A DNA stretch of 45,506 nt, taken from NCBI GenBank assembly GCA_003133645.1, contig PKYI01000012.1, positions 1 to 45,506 of the forward strand, read 5' to 3'. Below the pieces are notes generated by a model. It did not search any database. It was given only the letters and a program-made list of their open reading frames with translations, and was not told the origin of the DNA. This DNA comes from Acidobacteriota bacterium (GTDB lineage Bacteria > Acidobacteriota > Thermoanaerobaculia > Thermoanaerobaculales > Thermoanaerobaculaceae). The position numbers were made by a program, and so were the translations under genes. Position 1 is the first letter of the stretch; each line of letters starts with the position of its first letter. Below, piece by piece: positions 42,076 through 45,506 of the stretch.

Positions 42076-43743
42076 ATGACAAGCGACTCGCGACGCGTCG
42101 TGATCGTGGGGGCCTCGGCGGCCGGCATGCGCTGCGCCTCCCGTTTGGCCCGCCTCCGCCCCGATTGGACGGTGACCGTCGTCGAGCGACGCCGGGTCTT
42201 CTCGTACGCCGCCTGCGGGCTCCCGTACGTGCTCTCGGGCGACGTGGACGACGCCGATGCGCTGCGCCGCACCAGCGACGGCGCGCTCCGTGACGCGGCG
42301 TTCTTCGCATCCGTCAAGGGCGTCACCGTCCTGACGGGCCGGAGCGCGACCGAGGTCGATGGCGGCGCCCGCTCGCTGACGCTCGCCCGTCCCGAGGGCG
42401 AGCTCGAACACCTCGGTTGGGACGACCTGGTGCTCGCCACCGGCGCGTCCCCCCGGCGCCTGCCCGCGCAACCGCGACACCCCCGCGTCCGCTCGTTCCA
42501 CGTCGTGGAGGACCTCGAGCCGCTGCACGCCGGGCTGCGCCGCGGCGAGATCACCCGCGTCGTGATCGTGGGCGCGGGCCTGGTGGGGTGCGAGCTCTCG
42601 GAGGCGTTCCGCGCGCTCTGGGGGGTCGAGGTGACGCTGCTCGAAGCGGCCTCCGGGCCGCTCCCCGGCGTCGCCGACGCCGAGATCGGAGCGGTCATCG
42701 CGGCCACGCTGCGGCGCAACGGCGTGCGCCTGCGGACCGGGGCCGCGGTCGAGGCGATCGCCGCCTTCGACGACCGGGTCGAGGTGGCGGCGGGAGGCGA
42801 ACGCTGCACCGCCGACCTTGCCATCGTCGCAGTCGGAGTGACGCCCGAGGTGGCCCTCGCCCACAGTGCCGGCGTCGCCCTCGGGATCACCGGGGCGATC
42901 GCCGTGGACGACCGCCTGGCGACGAACGTCCCGCACATCTGGGCGGCCGGAGACTGCATCGAGGTGCGCAGGCTGCCCGACGGCAGGCCGCTCCACCTGC
43001 CGCTCGGCTCCCTCGCCAACCGCCAGGGCCGCGTCCTCGCCGACGTCCTGGCCGGCCGCGACGACCGCTTCCCCGGCGCGGTCGGTGCTGTGGCGGCCAA
43101 GGTCTTCGACCTCAACGTGGCGGCGACCGGCCTGACCCGAACTCGGGCCGAGGCCGAGGGGATCGCGGCGCGGTCGGTGTGGGTCACCGCCCACGACCGG
43201 GCCCACTACTGGCCCGAGGCCGCGGAGATCGCCATTCACCTGGTGTACGAAGCGGGTTCGCGCCGGGTGCTCGGGGTGCAGGCCGTCGGCGCCGGCGAGG
43301 TCGCCAAGCGTGTCGACGTCGCCACCGCCTACATCGCCCGCGGCGCCACCGTCACGGAACTGGCGGGCCTCGAACACGCGTACGCCCCGCCGTTCGCCCC
43401 CGCGATCGACCCGCTGGCGGCGGCTGCGTTCGCCGCGGAGAACCAGGAGGACGGGCTCGAGGCGCGCCCCCCGGACGAGCCCTTCACCGGAGCCCGCGTG
43501 CTCGACGTGCGGCACCCCGGCGAGCGCACCAAACACCCACTGCCCGAGGCCACGGCCATGCCTCTGGAGGAGTTGCGGGCCGCGCTCCCGCTTCCGGGCC
43601 GCGACCGCTGGCTGGCCGTGTGCGAGCGCGGGGCTCGCTCCGCCGAAGCCGCACGGCTGGTGCGCTCGTCCGGCGGCTCGGCAAGCTACCTCGGCGGCGG
43701 GATGCAGCTGCGGGCGATGATGGGGCTGGAGAGCGAGCGATGA
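42076..43743 (+). CDS. CoA-disulfide reductase-like flavoprotein with C-terminal rhodanese domain
   Basis: This 555-residue protein has an FAD-binding start (RRVVIVGASAAGMRCASRLAR), the single redox cysteine of the CoADR/Nox/Npsr family (C47 in YAACGLPYVLSG), an NAD(P)H-binding part (VVIVGAGLVGCELSEAFRAL), the second FAD motif (IWAAGDCIEV) and a dimerisation domain. A rhodanese domain follows, with C516 in AVCERGARS. Such CoADR-Rhd fusions reduce CoA persulfide, polysulfide or CoA disulfide with NAD(P)H. Lying 64 bp after dsrP behind GGGAGGAGG, it probably processes sulfane sulfur made around the Dsr pathway. The 63-bp gap holds only a GC-rich GGGCGGC-type repetition. Confidence 0.9.
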   Translation: MTSDSRRVVIVGASAAGMRCASRLARLRPDWTVTVVERRRVFSYAACGLPYVLSGDVDDADALRRTSDGALRDAAFFASVKGVTVLTGRSATEVDGGARSLTLARPEGELEHLGWDDLVLATGASPRRLPAQPRHPRVRSFHVVEDLEPLHAGLRRGEITRVVIVGAGLVGCELSEAFRALWGVEVTLLEAASGPLPGVADAEIGAVIAATLRRNGVRLRTGAAVEAIAAFDDRVEVAAGGERCTADLAIVAVGVTPEVALAHSAGVALGITGAIAVDDRLATNVPHIWAAGDCIEVRRLPDGRPLHLPLGSLANRQGRVLADVLAGRDDRFPGAVGAVAAKVFDLNVAATGLTRTRAEAEGIAARSVWVTAHDRAHYWPEAAEIAIHLVYEAGSRRVLGVQAVGAGEVAKRVDVATAYIARGATVTELAGLEHAYAPPFAPAIDPLAAAAFAAENQEDGLEARPPDEPFTGARVLDVRHPGERTKHPLPEATAMPLEELRAALPLPGRDRWLAVCERGARSAEAARLVRSSGGSASYLGGGMQLRAMMGLESER

Positions 43744-43835
43744 CTCGCATGTGCGCAGCGGCCACGGCCGTCCGGCGGTCGTGCGCCTTGGCGGCGCCGG
43801 CGGATTGCCGTCTGGCGCAACCTCGGCCCGTGTTG

Positions 43836-43851
43836 GTTGCGTTCCTGTAAC
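43836..43851. promoter_or_regulatory. Candidate operator, weaker copy upstream of siroheme synthase
   Basis: GTTGC, six bases, GTAAC (43836-43851) matches the dsrA-region dyads in spacing and in nine of ten bases of copy C. It lies 36 bp before the siroheme synthase ATG, in the only sizeable gap of the second half of the island (143 bp). I found no convincing -35/-10 or sigma54 element beside it. Confidence 0.3.
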
Positions 43852-43886
43852 ATGCACGTCGTGGGGAACACCTCCTCGGAGCGGTG

Positions 43887-45506
43887 ATGCTGCCGGTCAT
43901 GCTCGACCTTCGCGACCGGGCCTGCCTCGTGGTCGGGGGCGGCGAGGTCGGATTGCGCAAGGTCGAGAGGCTGCTCGAGGCGGGGGCGGCGGTCACGGTT
44001 GTGGCGCCCGCCCCCGTTGCGGGCATCGAGGCCCTGGCAGCGAGCGGCGGTTTGCGTCTCCAGCGCCGCCCCTACCGGGACGGGGAAGCGGCCGGCTACC
44101 GGCTCGTCTTCGCCGCCACCGACAGCGCCGAGACCAACCGCCGGGCGGCCGACGACGCCGAGGCCGCGGGGATCTGGGCCAACGTGGCGGACGAGCCGGA
44201 ACTCTGCACCTTCCATGTCCCTGCACGTGTCAAGCGCGGCGCCCTGCAGATCGCCATCGCCTCGAACGGCGAGGCGCCGTTCGCGGTCCGGCGCCTGCGC
44301 CAGCTCTTCGAGCGGCGCCTGGCCGGCGAGTGGGCCGCCTGGATCGCCGCCGCGGCCCGCTTCCGCACCCGCGTGCGTGGCCTGCGCCTCGGGCCGGCGG
44401 CCGCGGAGGCGCTCTTCGACCGTTTCTTCGCGGCGACCGTCGCGCCCCAGGCCCTGACCGCGCGCGTGCCCGCCCCCGAGGAGGAGGCGGCCTGGCTTGC
44501 GAACGCCGGCGCGCCCGACGGGCGCCGGCCGGAGCCCGCGCCGCGCCGCCCCGGGTTCGTCTCGCTGGTGGGCGCCGGGCCCGGCGATCCTGGGCTGCTC
44601 ACGGTGCGCGCACGGCAGCGGCTCATGGCGGCCGACGCGGTCGTGTTCGACCGTCTCGCCGAGACGGTCCTTCCCCCAGACCTGCCGGAATGCGTGGAGC
44701 TCCACCCGGTGGGCAAGGAGGCGGGGCACCACCCGGTGCCGCAGGGTGAGATCGACGCATTGCTCGTGCGCCTTGGGGGCGAGGGCAAGCGCGTCGTGCG
44801 CCTCAAGGGCGGCGACCCCTACGTCTTCGGACGCGGCGCCGAGGAGGCTGAAGACCTGCACGCGGCGGGGATCCCCTTCGAGGTCATACCGGGCGTGACC
44901 GCCGGGATCGCCGCGCCGGCGTGCGCCGGAATTCCCGTGACCTCCCGCGACGAGGCGGTGCGCGTCACGCTGGTCACCGCCCACGAGAGCGCCCGCGTCG
45001 ACGGCTCGTTCGTGCACTGGGACCAGCTCGCGCACGATCCCCATGCGACGATCGTGGCCTACATGGCGGTCTCCTCCCTCAAGCAGGTGAGCGCGAACCT
45101 GGTCGCGGGCGGGATGGACCCGCAATTCCCGGCAGCGATGATCGAGCGGGGCACGACCTCCGCCCAGCGGGTGGTATGCGCCCCGATCGGGGAGCTGCCC
45201 GCCGCCGCCGAGGCGGCCGGGATCCGGCCCCCGGCGCTGCTCGTCGTTGGACCCACCGTGCACCACGCCGAATCCCTCGCCGCCTTCGCCCGCCGCCCCC
45301 TCTTCGGCGAACGGCTGGCGCTTGCGGCGCCGGCCGGCGAGGCCCGGGAGGCGTTGGAGGAGGCCGGGGCGGAGGTGGTCGAGGCGCCGCTGCCGCTCAC
45401 CCCGGCCGCCCGCGTCGTGCTGCGGGCGCTGCCGCTCACCGGCTGCATACTGCGGACCCCGTCGGAGGCCGACGCGTTCGCGGCGGAGCAGGCGGCGCAG
45501 GGCGGC
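43887..45506 (+). CDS. Siroheme synthase fusion: precorrin-2 dehydrogenase, uroporphyrinogen-III methyltransferase, start of a HemD-like domain (cut by window edge)
   Basis: The frame is open from an ATG at 43887 to the edge (540 residues). Residues 1-200 are a precorrin-2 dehydrogenase/ferrochelatase of CysG N-terminal type (MLDLRDRACLVVGGGEVGLRKVERLLEAGA, FAATDSAETNRRAADD, NVADEPELCTFHVPARVKRG). Residues 222-465 are an S-adenosylmethionine-dependent uroporphyrinogen-III methyltransferase (VSLVGAGPGDPGLLTVRARQ, VVRLKGGDPYVFGRGAEEAE, VIPGVTAGIAAPACAGIPVT). From about 470 a new segment starts (PLFGERLALAAPAGEAREALEEAGAEVVEA) that resembles uroporphyrinogen-III synthase. The first two parts match dsrV and dsrW of other dsr clusters. 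Together they make the siroheme needed by DsrAB. GGAG lies five bases upstream. Confidence 0.88.
   Translation, partial: MLPVMLDLRDRACLVVGGGEVGLRKVERLLEAGAAVTVVAPAPVAGIEALAASGGLRLQRRPYRDGEAAGYRLVFAATDSAETNRRAADDAEAAGIWANVADEPELCTFHVPARVKRGALQIAIASNGEAPFAVRRLRQLFERRLAGEWAAWIAAAARFRTRVRGLRLGPAAAEALFDRFFAATVAPQALTARVPAPEEEAAWLANAGAPDGRRPEPAPRRPGFVSLVGAGPGDPGLLTVRARQRLMAADAVVFDRLAETVLPPDLPECVELHPVGKEAGHHPVPQGEIDALLVRLGGEGKRVVRLKGGDPYVFGRGAEEAEDLHAAGIPFEVIPGVTAGIAAPACAGIPVTSRDEAVRVTLVTAHESARVDGSFVHWDQLAHDPHATIVAYMAVSSLKQVSANLVAGGMDPQFPAAMIERGTTSAQRVVCAPIGELPAAAEAAGIRPPALLVVGPTVHHAESLAAFARRPLFGERLALAAPAGEAREALEEAGAEVVEAPLPLTPAARVVLRALPLTGCILRTPSEADAFAAEQAAQGG

Noticed and set aside
43805-43853. TTGGTT and TAACAT near the siroheme synthase gene as a sigma70 promoter
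   Set aside because: The boxes are only nine bases apart, and no other -35 lies at 16-18 bp.

Overview
This GC-rich window (45.5 kb) looks like chromosomal DNA of an anaerobic or facultative respiratory bacterium that reduces sulfite. Its most informative content is a contiguous dissimilatory sulfite reductase (dsr) island beside a large membrane bioenergetics block. The dsrL gene together with dsrD, an actinobacterial-type 2-oxoglutarate dehydrogenase and the high GC would fit a Dsr-bearing Acidobacteriota (Thermoanaerobaculia-like). That placement rests on memory of published gene content, not on a tree.

Layout. (1) 1-3,418, minus strand: a small operon under a good sigma70-type promoter, encoding an ECF sigma factor, a thioredoxin-fold protein without its CxxC, an M23 peptidase and a GHMP kinase cut by the window edge. 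(2) 3,591-15,694, minus strand: nuoABCDHIJKLMN, an 11-subunit complex I without NuoEFG, running directly into atpZ-, atpI-, atpB- and atpE-type F0 genes and closed by a hairpin terminator. The c subunit carries residues associated with Na+ binding. (3) 15,762-18,044, minus strand: a LarE-type sulfur transferase and an MscS channel with a cyclic-nucleotide-binding domain. (4) 18,118-22,777, plus strand: a fused E2-E1 2-oxoglutarate dehydrogenase and an AI-2E family membrane protein, then a bidirectional terminator and a small lipoprotein gene (minus). (5) 23,370-28,159, minus strand: four overlapping genes for an Hmc/DsrMKOP-like transmembrane redox complex whose NrfD-type subunit is fused to a hexaheme cytochrome c. 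(6) 28,160-28,856: a 697-bp divergent regulatory region. (7) 28,857-45,506, plus strand: dsrA, dsrB, dsrD, an unrecognised helical protein, dsrL, dsrN, a HEAT-like protein, a TPR protein, dsrC, an RsbRD-like protein, dsrM, dsrK, dsrJ, dsrO, dsrP, a CoA-disulfide-reductase/rhodanese fusion, and a multidomain siroheme synthase cut by the window edge.

How it works together. DsrAB (siroheme from the CysG-like enzyme, amidated by DsrN, with DsrD as likely activator) reduces sulfite onto DsrC as a trisulfide. DsrMKJOP and possibly the second Hmc-like complex pass quinol or periplasmic electrons to DsrC or a similar thiol carrier. DsrL could supply NAD(P)H electrons. Complex I and ATP synthase provide ion coupling. 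No sat, aprBA, qmo or dsrEFH is present here, so the window supports sulfite reduction but does not show whether sulfate itself is used.

Most novel signal. The divergent dsrA/hmc-like region holds a near-consensus sigma54 (-24/-12) promoter facing dsrA, a weaker sigma54-like element facing the Hmc-like operon, and three dyads of the form GTYAC-N6-GTRAC. A fourth, weaker dyad lies 36 bp before the siroheme synthase gene. Together they suggest an undescribed enhancer-binding-protein regulon joining dsrAB, the second redox complex and siroheme synthesis. All regulatory assignments are by eye.
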